A stretch of 64,000 nucleotides of DNA from Poriferisodalis sp965221195 (GTDB lineage Bacteria; Actinomycetota; Acidimicrobiia; Acidimicrobiales; Poriferisodalaceae), in assembly GCA_965221195.1 (NCBI GenBank), contig OZ244864.1, positions 1,116,001-1,180,000 of the forward strand. Direction: 5' to 3'. Position numbers and translations under genes: made by a program. The notes beneath the pieces are model-generated. The model was not told the origin of the DNA and searched no databases. It saw nothing but the letters and a program-made list of their open reading frames with translations. This document shows, one piece after another, positions 16,946 through 26,381 of this stretch (within the stretch, counting starts at the first letter, position 1; every line of letters starts with the position of its first letter).

Positions 16946-18247
16946 GTGTCGCAGAACCCGTTGACATCTGATGAGGCGAGTGCCTATCTCCCCGGTTCGC
17001 CCGAACGCGACGAACTGGCGCGTCGCACCATCGGGGTGCTGCAGCTCGGGGTGATCCCCGGCGGGTTGGCTATGACTGCGTCATTCTCCGCCGCCACGCT
17101 GCTGGCCGACCAGATGACCGGCAGCGAGACGAAGGCGTCGCTAGCGGCTGTGTGCTTGAGCATCGGAGGCACGCTTGCGGGCATCCCGCTCGCTGCTTTG
17201 ATGGCTCGGCGAGGCCGTCGCGTCGGACTGTCTGTTGGTTACCTCGTCGGAGCGGTGGGCGGCGTTTCTGCGATGACATCGGCGTTGGTTGGTCGCTACT
17301 CGCTGCTTGTCGTCGGCATGATGATGGTCGGCACCGGTCAAGCGGCCAACCTTGCCTCGCGTTACGCCGGCGCCGACCTCGCCACCGACGAAAACCGAGC
17401 CCGCTCAATCAGCTTGGTGCTGTGGGCCAGCACTGTCGGATCCGTGCTAGGGCCCACGGTCGCACTCGGCCTCAAAAGCTTGCTCGCTGACACTGACGGG
17501 CTCAGCGGTTTCGCTCTGCCTTACGCGCTGGCAATCGGTCTCTTCGTCGTAGCAGCGCTCAATCTCTGGCGTCGCCTGCGTCCTGATCCTCTACATGTCG
17601 TCACAGCAGACGCGGGAGCAACGAGCGTGCAGCTGCCGAGCTTGGCAGAAGCCGGCCGGATCTTGGCCCATCCAGTGGGTTCCATTGCCTTGATCGGGAT
17701 GATGCTCGCTCAAGCGGTCATGGTGGGCATCATGACAGTGTCGCCACTGCACATGTCCCAAGGAGATCAGAACGCGCTGATTATCGGAGTCATGCTCTCG
17801 TTGCACATAGCAGGCATGTTCGCGTTCTCGCCATATGTGGGTTGGCTGGTTGACCGAGTCGGTGGTCAGCTCATCATCATCATTGGTGCGCTCATCTTGG
17901 CGGTGGGTTCTGTTACGGCTGCCAGCACCGAAGCTCAGCATGCAACCGGCTTGTTAAGCGGACTCTTTTTGGTTGGTATCGGCTGGAGTTGCTGCGTGGT
18001 CGCGGCCAGCTCACTGCTCACGGCATCATTCCCCGTGGAGCGTCGTGTCAGTGTGCAAGCAACCGCCGATGTATTGATGACTGCGCTTGGCGCAGCTGCT
18101 GGCGTGAGCGCAGGACTGGCAGTGGAGCAGCGTTCCTATGCCGATCTGGCGAACGGAGGAGCATGGGTGGCAGTAGCGCTCGGCATCGCAGCAGTGGTGA
18201 TGGCAGCGCGGAACTTCCGGATGAGCAGACGCTTTACCGGCAGCTAG
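16946..18247 (+). CDS. Major facilitator superfamily transporter
   Basis: A 433-residue, 12-TM MFS protein. I chose the GTG at 16946, which has GGAGG 8 bp upstream; the open frame from 16814 overlaps the cyclo-ligase gene. The TM2-TM3 loop reads A-A-L-M-A-R-R-G-R-R-V-G, and the central loop separates the two six-helix halves near residue 215. The second half has V-G-W-L-V-D-R-V-G-G at the equivalent loop. The substrate is unknown. A 14-bp perfect tandem duplication (18251-18278) lies just after the stop. Confidence 0.83.
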   Translation: MSQNPLTSDEASAYLPGSPERDELARRTIGVLQLGVIPGGLAMTASFSAATLLADQMTGSETKASLAAVCLSIGGTLAGIPLAALMARRGRRVGLSVGYLVGAVGGVSAMTSALVGRYSLLVVGMMMVGTGQAANLASRYAGADLATDENRARSISLVLWASTVGSVLGPTVALGLKSLLADTDGLSGFALPYALAIGLFVVAALNLWRRLRPDPLHVVTADAGATSVQLPSLAEAGRILAHPVGSIALIGMMLAQAVMVGIMTVSPLHMSQGDQNALIIGVMLSLHIAGMFAFSPYVGWLVDRVGGQLIIIIGALILAVGSVTAASTEAQHATGLLSGLFLVGIGWSCCVVAASSLLTASFPVERRVSVQATADVLMTALGAAAGVSAGLAVEQRSYADLANGGAWVAVALGIAAVVMAARNFRMSRRFTGS

Positions 18248-18299
18248 ACCGGCTGGCTCACCACGGCTGGCTCACCACGGCAAGCTCACGATTTATGGC

Positions 18300-19115
18300 T
18301 TATAACAACTCGTTGAGCCGAGCGGCCAGTTGGGACCCAGTCGGTGCCCGCAGCGCAGTCAAGCGCGACAAAAACGACACGGCGACAAAGCCGTTCGCGA
18401 CGGCGCCGGTGTCGACATCAATCGGCATCTCCACGGATTCTCCCCACTGCATCGCCACGCGGTACGCGTCGGGGTCGTCCTGATGCGCTTCGAGGCTCAC
18501 CGAGGTGATCGATCGCATCGGCAACGTCCCGACCTCAGTGAAGCGCCAGCCCGCTATGTCGGCGATCTCCCGATTCGGGACGTTGAGGTTGACAGCCCAA
18601 GCGGATTCATGTTCGTCGGCCAGCAGACCGGTCAGCACACTGCTGGCAACGTCGGCTGCGACGTGCCATTTTTGGCCCGCAATTGCGTCTTCCCACCCTT
18701 GACCCTCCACACCGAAGCCTTCAACGCTCTGGCTTACAGCCAAGCCGGGTATGTCACCATTGCGGCTGGTCAGCGCAGCGCCGACGGTGCCGGAGTGGTA
18801 GACGGATCGGCCCACGTTCGCGCCCGGGTTGATCCCTGACACCACCAGATCCACAGGACCGAAAGCGCCCAGCCGGGCGAACATCACGCACAGCGCCGGG
18901 GCACCTGAGACGGTCCAAGCCTCGGCGATGCCGTCGAGATGCACTTTGTGTACTTGGGGTTCCATGAGGTGAATCGGACCGATGGCGGCACCGGCGCCTG
19001 AGTACTCACTGTCTGGTGCAACCACCACTACATCGCCGTGCGCGGTCATGGCGCTCGCAAGGACGTGCAGACCCTCCGATTCGATACCGTCGTCGTTGGT
19101 CACCAGAATTCGCAC
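18300..19115 (-). CDS. surE: 5'-nucleotidase SurE
   Basis: A 271-residue SurE phosphatase, which hydrolyses nucleoside 5'-monophosphates with a divalent metal. The start is the GTG at 19115, giving V-R-I-L-V-T-N-D-D-G, the family's N-terminal metal-binding motif. D-S-E-Y-S-G-A-G replaces the more usual Gln-Ser-Gly-loop region, and V-S-G-I-N-P-G-A-N and Y-H-S-G-T-V-G-A-A are intact. The upstream part of the open frame (to 19466) overlaps the ABC-F gene and is not part of the gene. Confidence 0.9.
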   Translation of the reverse strand: MRILVTNDDGIESEGLHVLASAMTAHGDVVVVAPDSEYSGAGAAIGPIHLMEPQVHKVHLDGIAEAWTVSGAPALCVMFARLGAFGPVDLVVSGINPGANVGRSVYHSGTVGAALTSRNGDIPGLAVSQSVEGFGVEGQGWEDAIAGQKWHVAADVASSVLTGLLADEHESAWAVNLNVPNREIADIAGWRFTEVGTLPMRSITSVSLEAHQDDPDAYRVAMQWGESVEMPIDVDTGAVANGFVAVSFLSRLTALRAPTGSQLAARLNELL

Positions 19116-19197
19116 CAAGTCGAACGTACCGCCCACAAGCTCTCTGCCGACGCATTCCCCGCTACGCGATATTCCTCTGGCAAATCTTTGCTGGCAG

Positions 19198-21207
19198 TCA
19201 GATGCCGGCAGCGGCGCGGTCGATCCGGCGCTGCAAGGCTTCGCACTCAGCCATGTGACGCATCGCGTCCGACTTGGCGGCGCCGTAGTCGTTCGCAACC
19301 TGGCGCGCCAAGTCTGGGTCGTTGTACGTGGCTGAGCAGCCGAGTTCTGTTTGAAGCTCCGCGACCCGATGCTCAGCTGCCTCCCAGGCACGCTCGGCAG
19401 CAGTGAGTTGCCGTCGCAAGTCTGCTGTTGCGTCTCTGATGGCCTTGCGCCGATCCGCTTCGGCACGACGTCGCTGTGCAGCCGTTGCCCGAGAAGTTTG
19501 CGGGTGCGGTGTTTGTTGTGCGGTTGGTGTGGCGCTGGCGGCCTTGACGCCGCTGGTGGGTGCCCCGACGCTGCCGCTGACCCCAGCGGTACGTCTCGTG
19601 CTCAGACCCGGCGGACGTAGCAGTTCTTCGTTGACTCCTGGGTGCAGGGTGGCTGTGCCGTCGCGTACCACGATCAGCGAATCGGCCACGCTGCGAATGA
19701 GGTGACGGTCGTGGGTGACGAGCAGCACCGTGCCCGGATACACCGACAGCGCATCTTCGAGCAGGTCGCAGCTAGGCAGGTCGAGATGATTGGTGGGCTC
19801 ATCGAGCACAAGCAAGTTCACCGGGTTTGCCATGGTGATCCCGAGCGCCAACCGGGTGCGTTCACCGCCGGACAGATCGGCGATTTTGCGATCGGCGGCA
19901 TCGCCCCCGAAGCCGAAACCGCCGAGCATCGTGCGCACGTTGCGACCCGGCTGATCGCCCACCGAAGCTGTGAATTCTTCCACCACCGTGCGACGCGGAT
20001 CGAGCACTTCGGTTAGGTGTTGCGCGAAGGTGGCCATATCGACGTTGCGGCCGCGATGCAACTCACCGCTCAGTACTTCCATCTCACCTTGCAAGACCCG
20101 CAGCAGTGTCGTCTTGCCTGCCCCATTCGGCCCGACCACTCCCACTTTGGCGCCGCGTTCAATGACGAGATCGACGCCTTCGAGCACGGGAGCGTCGCCG
20201 TCGTCATACCCCACCGAAGCGTTGGCCATTTCTAGCACCACCCGCGAGGAACGGCGAGGCGTGCCGAAGCCGAAACGGGCTGTGAGTTCTTGACGGCTCG
20301 GTAGCTCTACTGGTGCCTGTTTTTCGAGCATCTTGACTCGGCTCTGCACCTGCCTCGCCTTGGTGGCTTTGTAACGAAACCGTTCGATGAACCGCTCAGT
20401 CTCGACCCGCCGTCGTGCCTGCTGCGCTGCGGCCGCCTCAGCAGCTTCGATCCGCTCGGTGCGCGCAGCCACGAATTCGGCGAACCCGCCGACATGTTCA
20501 AACACCGAGGAGCGGTCTAACTCGACGACGCGATTGGCGACGGCATCGATGAAGTCGCGGTCGTGGCTAACAAAAAGCAGACCGCCCTCCCAGCCGGCAA
20601 GTTGGTCTTCCAGCCATGCCACAGAATCGACATCGAGATGGTTGGTGGGCTCGTCGGCGAGCAGCACATCGGGCTTGGCCAAAAGAAGCTGAGCCAGCGC
20701 AACCCGCATCCGCCAGCCGCCCGACAGTTGGGCAACCGGGCGCTGCGCGTCGTCGTCGGCGAAACCGAGGCCTGCGAGCACCCGATGTGCTTCTGCTTCA
20801 AATCCGTAACCACCCACTTGGCGGAAGCGGGCTTCGGTTTCGCCGTAGCGGGCTAGCACCTCGTCGTAGTCGGCCGCGCCCACTTCGGCTAAGCGCCCCT
20901 CAAGGGATCGCAGCTCAGCCGTCATAGCGGTGATGTCACCGGCACCTGCGAGCGTTGCTTCCAGCACAGTGCCGTCGGCGATCTCGTCGAGTTCTTGGGG
21001 TAGGTAGCCCACGCTCACTCCACTTTGGCGGAAGACCTCGCCCTCGTCGGGCTCGCCGATGCCCGCCAAGATCTCCAGCAACGTGGTCTTGCCGACTCCG
21101 TTGCCGCCTACGAGCGCCACCCGACGGCCCGGTGAGAGCTGAATGCTGACACCGGTGAACAGCCGCCTAGGCGGATACGACTTAGCAAGTGAAGATGCCC
21201 ACAGCAT
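19198..21207 (-). CDS. ABC-F family ATP-binding protein
   Basis: A 669-residue cytoplasmic protein with two ABC ATPase domains and no membrane segments, typical of ABC-F translation factors. The first Walker A is G-G-N-G-V-G-K-T-T (residues 34-42), signature L-S-G-G-W-R-M-R, Walker B L-L-A-D-E-P-T-N-H-L-D; the second domain has G-P-N-G-A-G-K-T-T, L-S-G-G-E-R-T-R and L-V-L-D-E-P-T-N-H-L-D. Between them is an Arg/Glu-rich linker (P-tRNA interaction motif region). A C-terminal Ala/Arg-rich coiled coil spans about residues 575-665. ABC-F proteins act on the ribosome; the subgroup is not determined. Confidence 0.9.
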   Translation of the reverse strand: MLWASSLAKSYPPRRLFTGVSIQLSPGRRVALVGGNGVGKTTLLEILAGIGEPDEGEVFRQSGVSVGYLPQELDEIADGTVLEATLAGAGDITAMTAELRSLEGRLAEVGAADYDEVLARYGETEARFRQVGGYGFEAEAHRVLAGLGFADDDAQRPVAQLSGGWRMRVALAQLLLAKPDVLLADEPTNHLDVDSVAWLEDQLAGWEGGLLFVSHDRDFIDAVANRVVELDRSSVFEHVGGFAEFVAARTERIEAAEAAAAQQARRRVETERFIERFRYKATKARQVQSRVKMLEKQAPVELPSRQELTARFGFGTPRRSSRVVLEMANASVGYDDGDAPVLEGVDLVIERGAKVGVVGPNGAGKTTLLRVLQGEMEVLSGELHRGRNVDMATFAQHLTEVLDPRRTVVEEFTASVGDQPGRNVRTMLGGFGFGGDAADRKIADLSGGERTRLALGITMANPVNLLVLDEPTNHLDLPSCDLLEDALSVYPGTVLLVTHDRHLIRSVADSLIVVRDGTATLHPGVNEELLRPPGLSTRRTAGVSGSVGAPTSGVKAASATPTAQQTPHPQTSRATAAQRRRAEADRRKAIRDATADLRRQLTAAERAWEAAEHRVAELQTELGCSATYNDPDLARQVANDYGAAKSDAMRHMAECEALQRRIDRAAAGI

Positions 21208-21335
21208 GCCTGCAAGTCTGCCGACACCTCAGCGGCAACACTGTGCTCCCGAAGCGCTGTGCTCCCGAAGACTTGCTTGGTGATTACACATCTGCACGCT
21301 GCGCGGCTACACGGCTGCACGGCTACGCGTGGGGT

Positions 21336-22262
21336 CTAGGAGAAATGAGGAGCCACGTCTTCCATAAACGCCGTCAACGCTTCGATGCGGCCCTTGAGCC
21401 CGCCGCTCACCGCTGGGTCAAGCACGAGATGTGTTACACCGGTGTCTGCGATGCGCCCCACCATGTCGATCATCTGTTCGGCACTGCCGGCCACTGATAT
21501 CTCAGGTTTCATCCCAGACGCTGGATCGAGGTAGTAGCGCAGCGACAAGGTGATCTCGTGCTGGTCACGCCCCTCCGCTTCGCACGCTGCTACCACCTGT
21601 TCCCAGCCTGAAGCGACATCGTGAAGTGGCTCAAAGGCAGCGTGGAAGCCGTGCCCGCATCGAGCCGCACGCCGATACGCAGCCGATGTGTTGCCACCCA
21701 CCCAGATCGGCACTGGATTCTGCACCGGCTTGGGCTCAAAGCCGACCGCAGGAAACGAATAAAATTCTCCGTCGAAGCTTGGGTTGTCGTCGAAAAAAAG
21801 TGTGTCGAACACGCGCAGTTGCTCATCGCAGCGTTTACCGCGCCGGTCCCACGGCATGCCTAACACTTCGGCTTCTTCTTGCATCCATCCCACGCCCACA
21901 CCCAAAATGAGACGTCCTTGTGACAACACGTCGATGGTCGCTAAGCGTTTGGCTGTTTCGACCGGCGGACGGTAGGGCAAGATCAGCACGCTGAAGCCGA
22001 GCCGCAGCTTTTCGGTTACAGCGGCTACGAAGAGCAATGTGCCGAATGGGTCAAGCCATCCAGTTGTTGGCGGCGCAGGGAACTTGCCGTCGTCGCTGTA
22101 GGGATATTTCGAGGCGAACTCAGCTGGCCAGCAGACATGATCAGATACCCAGCCCGAGCAGAAGCCGAGCCGTTCAACCTCGGCTGCGAACTCCAGCATG
22201 GCATCTCGTGTTCCGATACGGCCCAAGTGCGGCAAAGTGATTCCCCATTCCATAGTTGACAC
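21336..22262 (-). CDS. LLM class F420-dependent oxidoreductase
   Basis: A 308-residue luciferase-like monooxygenase-fold protein. Typical landmarks are W-G-I-T-L-P-H at the start, W-V-S-D-H-V near residue 40, L-G-F-S-V-L-I-L-P-Y-R-P-P, the R-L-I-L-G-V-G-V-G-W segment, and V-P-I-W-V-G-G-N-T. Members with this pattern in actinobacteria mostly use coenzyme F420. The start may be the GTG at 22262 or the ATG nine bases downstream. The substrate is not known. One of three LLM proteins in the window. Confidence 0.85.
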   Translation of the reverse strand: MSTMEWGITLPHLGRIGTRDAMLEFAAEVERLGFCSGWVSDHVCWPAEFASKYPYSDDGKFPAPPTTGWLDPFGTLLFVAAVTEKLRLGFSVLILPYRPPVETAKRLATIDVLSQGRLILGVGVGWMQEEAEVLGMPWDRRGKRCDEQLRVFDTLFFDDNPSFDGEFYSFPAVGFEPKPVQNPVPIWVGGNTSAAYRRAARCGHGFHAAFEPLHDVASGWEQVVAACEAEGRDQHEITLSLRYYLDPASGMKPEISVAGSAEQMIDMVGRIADTGVTHLVLDPAVSGGLKGRIEALTAFMEDVAPHFS

Positions 22263-22358
22263 GCTACGCCGCGTGTGGGTGTGCTCGCTAGCTGCAAAGG
22301 GGCGACCGGCGGGCCTTGATCGGGAGTCGCTGTCGGGAGTTGCGGCCGGGAGTCGCGA

Positions 22359-23960
22359 TCAGGAATCGATGAGGACACCCGGGTTGAGAATGCCGTTGGG
22401 GTCGAGCCGTTTTTTGACAGCGCGTATCGCCTCAGCGAACAATTCTGGGCGCTGGCGGTCGTAGCCGTTCGGTCGATGCATGCGGCCCACGGCGTGGTGG
22501 TGGGTGCATGTACCGCCGGCAGAGACCACGGCTTCGTTGGCTGCTTCCTTGACGATCTGCCATTGCTCAATCTCGCCGCCTTGAGTGCCCATTGCGGACC
22601 ATGTGTAGTAGGGGGCCGGACCGTCGGTGTAGACGTGAGTGAAGCGACATGACAGCGTGTGGTGCTTGCCGAACACGTCGGTGAGAACTGCGCCCACTTT
22701 GTGACGCACCGTGGCATCAAACTCGGGCCACCGATCCCAAGTGATGGCGGTCTCGAAGGTGTCGTTGATCAACCCCAGCGAAGTCTCCACGCCGTTGCCG
22801 ACACCGATGAACGCATTGCGCCACGCGCCGACAGCGCCACCGCGCCCGGTTGGCGTGGCAGTGCCGTCGTCAATCTGAATTTCGTCGTCGTGTATCTGAC
22901 CGCCGCATTGGCGCGCGATCTCAACCGCTTGCGCGATGTTGTGGCGTTGGGTCAGCTCAGCCGACTCAAACGACACGATGACCAGTGCGTGCTTGCCGTC
23001 CATCCCCGCCGCGCGGGCGGCTTCGGCCGGGTCCAAGATGCGCAGGTTCGCTGGCCACAGCTTTGCTTGTACGAGATGCCGTACTGCGTCGCAGCCAGCT
23101 TCCCATGAGCCGAACGTGATCCCAGCGGTGGCACGGAACTTCGGACGCTTCTGGATGCGTATCCACGCCTCGGTGATAATCCCGTAGATGCCCTCAGAGC
23201 CGATCACCATGCGGTCGGGGCTGGGTCCGGCACCTGAACCGGGCAGCCTGCGCGATTCCCACCAGCCCGATGGGGTAATCATTTTTGTTGATTCGACGAA
23301 GTCGTCGATATGGGTGTGATTGGTGGCGTAGTGACCGCCTGAGCGCGTTGCGATCCAGCCACCGAGCGTGGAGAACCGGAACGACTGGGGGAAATGACGC
23401 AGCGTGTGTCCGCTGGGCCGTAGTTGGTCTTCGAGGTGCGGGCCGAATACGCCGGCCTCAATGCGTGCTGCCCGTGACACGTCGTCGATCTCGAGCACTT
23501 GGTTGAGCCGGTCCAAAGAGATGACCACCGTGGGCCCGCGGTCTTCTGGCGGGGTCAGACCCCAGACCACCGACGATCCACCGCCGTAGGGCACAGCGAT
23601 GTATCCATTGGCATCGCACCAGTCGAGAGTGGCTTCTACCTCGGTCTCGTTGCGAGGATGGGCCACCACGTCGGGCGGGTTCGGAAAGTCCAAGTTGAAA
23701 GCCCGGACTCGTTCGGTGAAGTGGGCTCCATAGCCATACCGGGCCCGGTCGTACGTCGCAGTTGAGCACCAAGCAGCCACCGAGTCGTCAATGGCGATGC
23801 GCGGCGCTCGCAGGTCGGCGTCGTTGAGTGATGGCACCGGCTTGGCGGTGATCTCAGTGCCGTACTGGGCTGAGAGCTTGCGGGCTAGCTCGGCTCTTTG
23901 CGCGTCAGTGGGCTCTTCAGATTCCAAGCACCACGCCCAGAACGATTTGCGGTCCGCCAT
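22359..23960 (-). CDS. FAD-binding oxidase resembling alkyldihydroxyacetonephosphate synthase
   Basis: A 533-residue flavoprotein from the ATG at 23960, which has GGAGG 8 bp upstream. The PCMH-type FAD domain is clear: V-A-H-P-R-N-E-T-E-V, then V-P-Y-G-G-G-S-S-V-V-W-G, and R-S-G-G-H-Y-A. The C-terminal T-C-T-H-H-H-A-V-G motif matches the His-rich active-site loop of alkyl-DHAP synthases, and the last residues D-P-N-G-I-L-N-P-G are the family end. It may make an ether-lipid precursor or oxidise a hydroxy acid; the exact reaction is inference. Confidence 0.83.
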   Translation of the reverse strand: MADRKSFWAWCLESEEPTDAQRAELARKLSAQYGTEITAKPVPSLNDADLRAPRIAIDDSVAAWCSTATYDRARYGYGAHFTERVRAFNLDFPNPPDVVAHPRNETEVEATLDWCDANGYIAVPYGGGSSVVWGLTPPEDRGPTVVISLDRLNQVLEIDDVSRAARIEAGVFGPHLEDQLRPSGHTLRHFPQSFRFSTLGGWIATRSGGHYATNHTHIDDFVESTKMITPSGWWESRRLPGSGAGPSPDRMVIGSEGIYGIITEAWIRIQKRPKFRATAGITFGSWEAGCDAVRHLVQAKLWPANLRILDPAEAARAAGMDGKHALVIVSFESAELTQRHNIAQAVEIARQCGGQIHDDEIQIDDGTATPTGRGGAVGAWRNAFIGVGNGVETSLGLINDTFETAITWDRWPEFDATVRHKVGAVLTDVFGKHHTLSCRFTHVYTDGPAPYYTWSAMGTQGGEIEQWQIVKEAANEAVVSAGGTCTHHHAVGRMHRPNGYDRQRPELFAEAIRAVKKRLDPNGILNPGVLIDS

Positions 23961-24152
23961 GACTGGTACCTCCAAGCGCGCCAGATGCGTTCCAGTCAAA
24001 CTAGGCGTCGCACATCAGCCACCGCCAGGCGACCCAGTATGCGCTATCTACCGGCGGGTGGCCCAGTATGTGTTTTCGTCTGAGCGCCTAATATTCGCGC
24101 CGATCGGTACTAGACCCCAATGGCCGAGACCCCAATGACATGGAGCACAACG

Positions 24153-25196
24153 ATGAAAATATCTACAGCGATTGGCGCAGGTGCGAACCTTGATCCCAAG
24201 CGCCTCACCCGCCATGTCGCCGACCTTGAGGCTGCTGGTGTTGACATGGTGTGGGGCGGTGAGATCTACGGCTTCGATTTGGTGTCAACGTTGGCCTACA
24301 TCGCAGCCAAGACCGAGCATGTACAGCTCATGACCGGCATCTTGCCGATCTATTCGCGTAGTCCGGCGCTTATCGCGCAGACGGCGCTGACCATCGACAC
24401 TTTGTCTGGTGGGCGCTTCATCTTGGGCCTCGGCACCTCAGGGCCGCAGGTCATTGAAGGTTGGCATGGGGTTCCGTTCTCCAAGCCGATGGCACGGACA
24501 CGGGACGTGGTTGAGATTTGTCGCAAGGTCTGGTCGGGCGACCGGGTGGTTCACGAAGGCGATGCTGTGACCTTGCCCTATGACGGTGGCACGGGCTTAG
24601 GTAAGCCGCTCAAGCTCATGGCCAAGCCGCATCGACGCGACATCCCTATAGCGGTGGCATCAATTGGGCCGCGCAACGTAGAGATGACAGCCGAACTGGC
24701 CGAGATCTGGCAACCCATCCATTTCCTTCCCGAAAAGTTCAACGAAGTTTGGGGCGAGGCACTGGCAGCCGGCCGCGCCAAACGATCTGCCGACTTAGCC
24801 GACTTGCAGATCGTGGCGGGCGGCGCTGTGGCGATGGGTTCTGGCCCGATGGTTGACGCGGTGCGAAAAGGTGTGCGCGACAACGTTGGTTTCTACGTTG
24901 GCGGCATGGGCGCACGCGACAAGAACTTCTACAACGACCTGTTTAAGCGCTACGGCTACGTTGATGAGGCCGAAAAGATCCAGGACCTGTTTTTGTCTGG
25001 CAAACGTGGCGAGGCGTTCGCTGCGGTGCCCGACGACTACGTCGACCGGGCCAGCCTCACCGGCGATCCCGAGCGCGTGAAAGAACGCATTGAGGTGTAC
25101 CGCTCGGTTGGTGTCTCTTATCTAGACATCTCCCTACCGCCCGAGACAGAACATCCCCTCGAGGTCATCTCCCAAGTCAAGGCGTGGGCCGAGTAG
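24153..25196 (+). CDS. LLM class F420-dependent oxidoreductase
   Basis: A 347-residue luciferase-like protein from the ATG at 24153 (M-K-I-S-T-A-I-G), with GGAG upstream; an ATG at 24120 is possible. Family landmarks: V-W-G-G-E-I-Y-G-F-D, V-Q-L-M-T-G-I-L-P-I-Y-S-R-S-P, S-G-G-R-F-I-L-G-L-G-T-S-G-P, and I-P-I-A-V-A-S-I-G-P. It should bind F420 (or FMN) in a TIM barrel. Two copies of GACCCCAATG lie just before the start. It is divergent from the FAD oxidase gene and shares its intergenic region. Confidence 0.86.
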   Translation: MKISTAIGAGANLDPKRLTRHVADLEAAGVDMVWGGEIYGFDLVSTLAYIAAKTEHVQLMTGILPIYSRSPALIAQTALTIDTLSGGRFILGLGTSGPQVIEGWHGVPFSKPMARTRDVVEICRKVWSGDRVVHEGDAVTLPYDGGTGLGKPLKLMAKPHRRDIPIAVASIGPRNVEMTAELAEIWQPIHFLPEKFNEVWGEALAAGRAKRSADLADLQIVAGGAVAMGSGPMVDAVRKGVRDNVGFYVGGMGARDKNFYNDLFKRYGYVDEAEKIQDLFLSGKRGEAFAAVPDDYVDRASLTGDPERVKERIEVYRSVGVSYLDISLPPETEHPLEVISQVKAWAE

Positions 25197-25249
25197 CAGG
25201 CGTGAGCCGAGTAGCCAAAGAGTCCCATAGCCGCCGCGTAGCCGCATAG

Positions 25250-25768
25250 TTGAGGCCTGTGTCCGCCGCCGAAGAGAGATCTGCTGATCGACCCAGACGT
25301 TTGAGCGCGCGCGAACGGTTCTTGGCAGGCGCCGCCGCTGCGGGCATGACACCGCAGATACTGCGTTTTCCCGAAGGCACTCGCACTGCTGCCGACGCGG
25401 CTGCTGCGGTGGGCTGCGAACTTGGGCAGATCGTCAAGTCGTTGGTGTTCATGTGCGACAGCGAGCCGGTGCTGGCACTGACTTCTGGCGCGAATCAAGT
25501 TGACACCAGTCGGCTTGGCATGCTGCTTGGCGGCACAATCAGCCGAGCCGATGCCGACGGCGTGCGTGAGGTCACCGGTTACGCCATCGGCGGCACGCCT
25601 CCGTTCGGCCATACCTGTCCGCTGCGAGCAGTGGCGGACCGCGCGCTGCTGGCCTACAGCACTGTCTGGGCGGCAGCGGGAACTCCCGACACCGTGTTTG
25701 AACTCACCCCAGAGCAGCTTGTGCATGCCAGCGGCGCCGAGGTGGCCGACTTCGCCGTCGGCTCGTGA
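25250..25768 (+). CDS. YbaK/aminoacyl-tRNA deacylase family protein
   Basis: A 172-residue YbaK/EbsC-type protein, which usually hydrolyses mischarged aminoacyl-tRNA in trans. The core matches: I-V-K-S-L-V-F with the functional Lys, L-A-L-T-S-G-A-N-Q-V-D, the V-T-G-Y-A-I-G-G-T-P-P-F-G-H motif, and a C-terminal A-A-G-T-P-D-T-V-F. The start could be TTG at 25250 or GTG at 25259. It follows the LLM gene by about 50 bp, possibly in the same transcript. Confidence 0.86.
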   Translation: MRPVSAAEERSADRPRRLSARERFLAGAAAAGMTPQILRFPEGTRTAADAAAAVGCELGQIVKSLVFMCDSEPVLALTSGANQVDTSRLGMLLGGTISRADADGVREVTGYAIGGTPPFGHTCPLRAVADRALLAYSTVWAAAGTPDTVFELTPEQLVHASGAEVADFAVGS

Positions 25769-25783
25769 CGCGCAGCGCGTCGG

Positions 25784-26290
25784 CTACGCAGAGACCGGTG
25801 TAGCCGCACCTTCGCCGAGCATCGTCTCGACGCGGAGTAGGCGTGTGTCGATTTGTTGTATTTGGTCTTCGACGCGGTGCAGGCGTGTGTCGATTTGTTG
25901 TATTTGGTCTTCGACGCGGTGCAGGCGTGTGTCGATTTGTTGTATTTGGTCTTCGACGCGGTGCAGGCGTGTGTCGATTTGTTGTATTTGGTCTTCGACG
26001 CGGAGTAGGCGTGTGTCGATTTGTTGTATTTGGTCTTCGACGCGGTGCAGGCGTGTGTCGATTTGTTGTATTTGGTCTTCGACGCGGTGCAGGCGTGTGT
26101 CGATTTGGCGAACTTGTTCTTCGAGCCGGACGAGGCGCACATCTAGACGATGCACATCAGCCCAAAGACCGGCGATGTCTTCTCTTAGCGCACGTAATTC
26201 CGAACGGATCCCTTGCAGGAAATAGCCGAGAATTACCAGAAACCCGACGCCGAGCACGCTGATGACCGCAGCAATCACAGTGTAATCCAA
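25784..26290 (-). CDS. Membrane-anchored coiled-coil protein with 14-residue tandem repeats
   Basis: A 168-residue protein from a TTG at 26290, which has GGAGGAG at proper spacing; a GTG at 26326 would be unsupported. One N-terminal membrane segment (V-I-A-A-V-I-S-V-L-G-V-G-F-L-V-I-L) is followed by about 130 residues of predicted continuous coiled coil. From residue about 65 the unit Q-I-D-T-R-L-H/L-R-V-E-D-Q-I-Q repeats every 14 residues (two heptads), six near-perfect copies plus one degenerate. The function is unknown; it looks like a spacer or oligomerisation rod on the membrane. Confidence 0.7.
   Translation of the reverse strand: MDYTVIAAVISVLGVGFLVILGYFLQGIRSELRALREDIAGLWADVHRLDVRLVRLEEQVRQIDTRLHRVEDQIQQIDTRLHRVEDQIQQIDTRLLRVEDQIQQIDTRLHRVEDQIQQIDTRLHRVEDQIQQIDTRLHRVEDQIQQIDTRLLRVETMLGEGAATPVSA
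25843..26136 (-). repeat. 42-bp tandem repeat inside a coiled-coil gene
   Basis: The 42-bp unit beginning GTGTGTCGATTTGTTGTATT on the plus strand starts at 25843, 25885, 25927, 25969, 26011 and 26053, with a diverged seventh copy at 26095. Two of the copies differ from the rest only in three bases (AGT instead of TGC), which switches one residue between Leu and His. Near-identity at DNA level implies recent expansion or homogenisation. Confidence 0.9.
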
Positions 26291-26381
26291 GATAGCTCCT
26301 CCGCGCACAGTCTCAATTCGCGACACAAGCTATGTGGGAGTGTCCGTATCAATCAAGTGAATTTCGACTGATATCAGTAAT

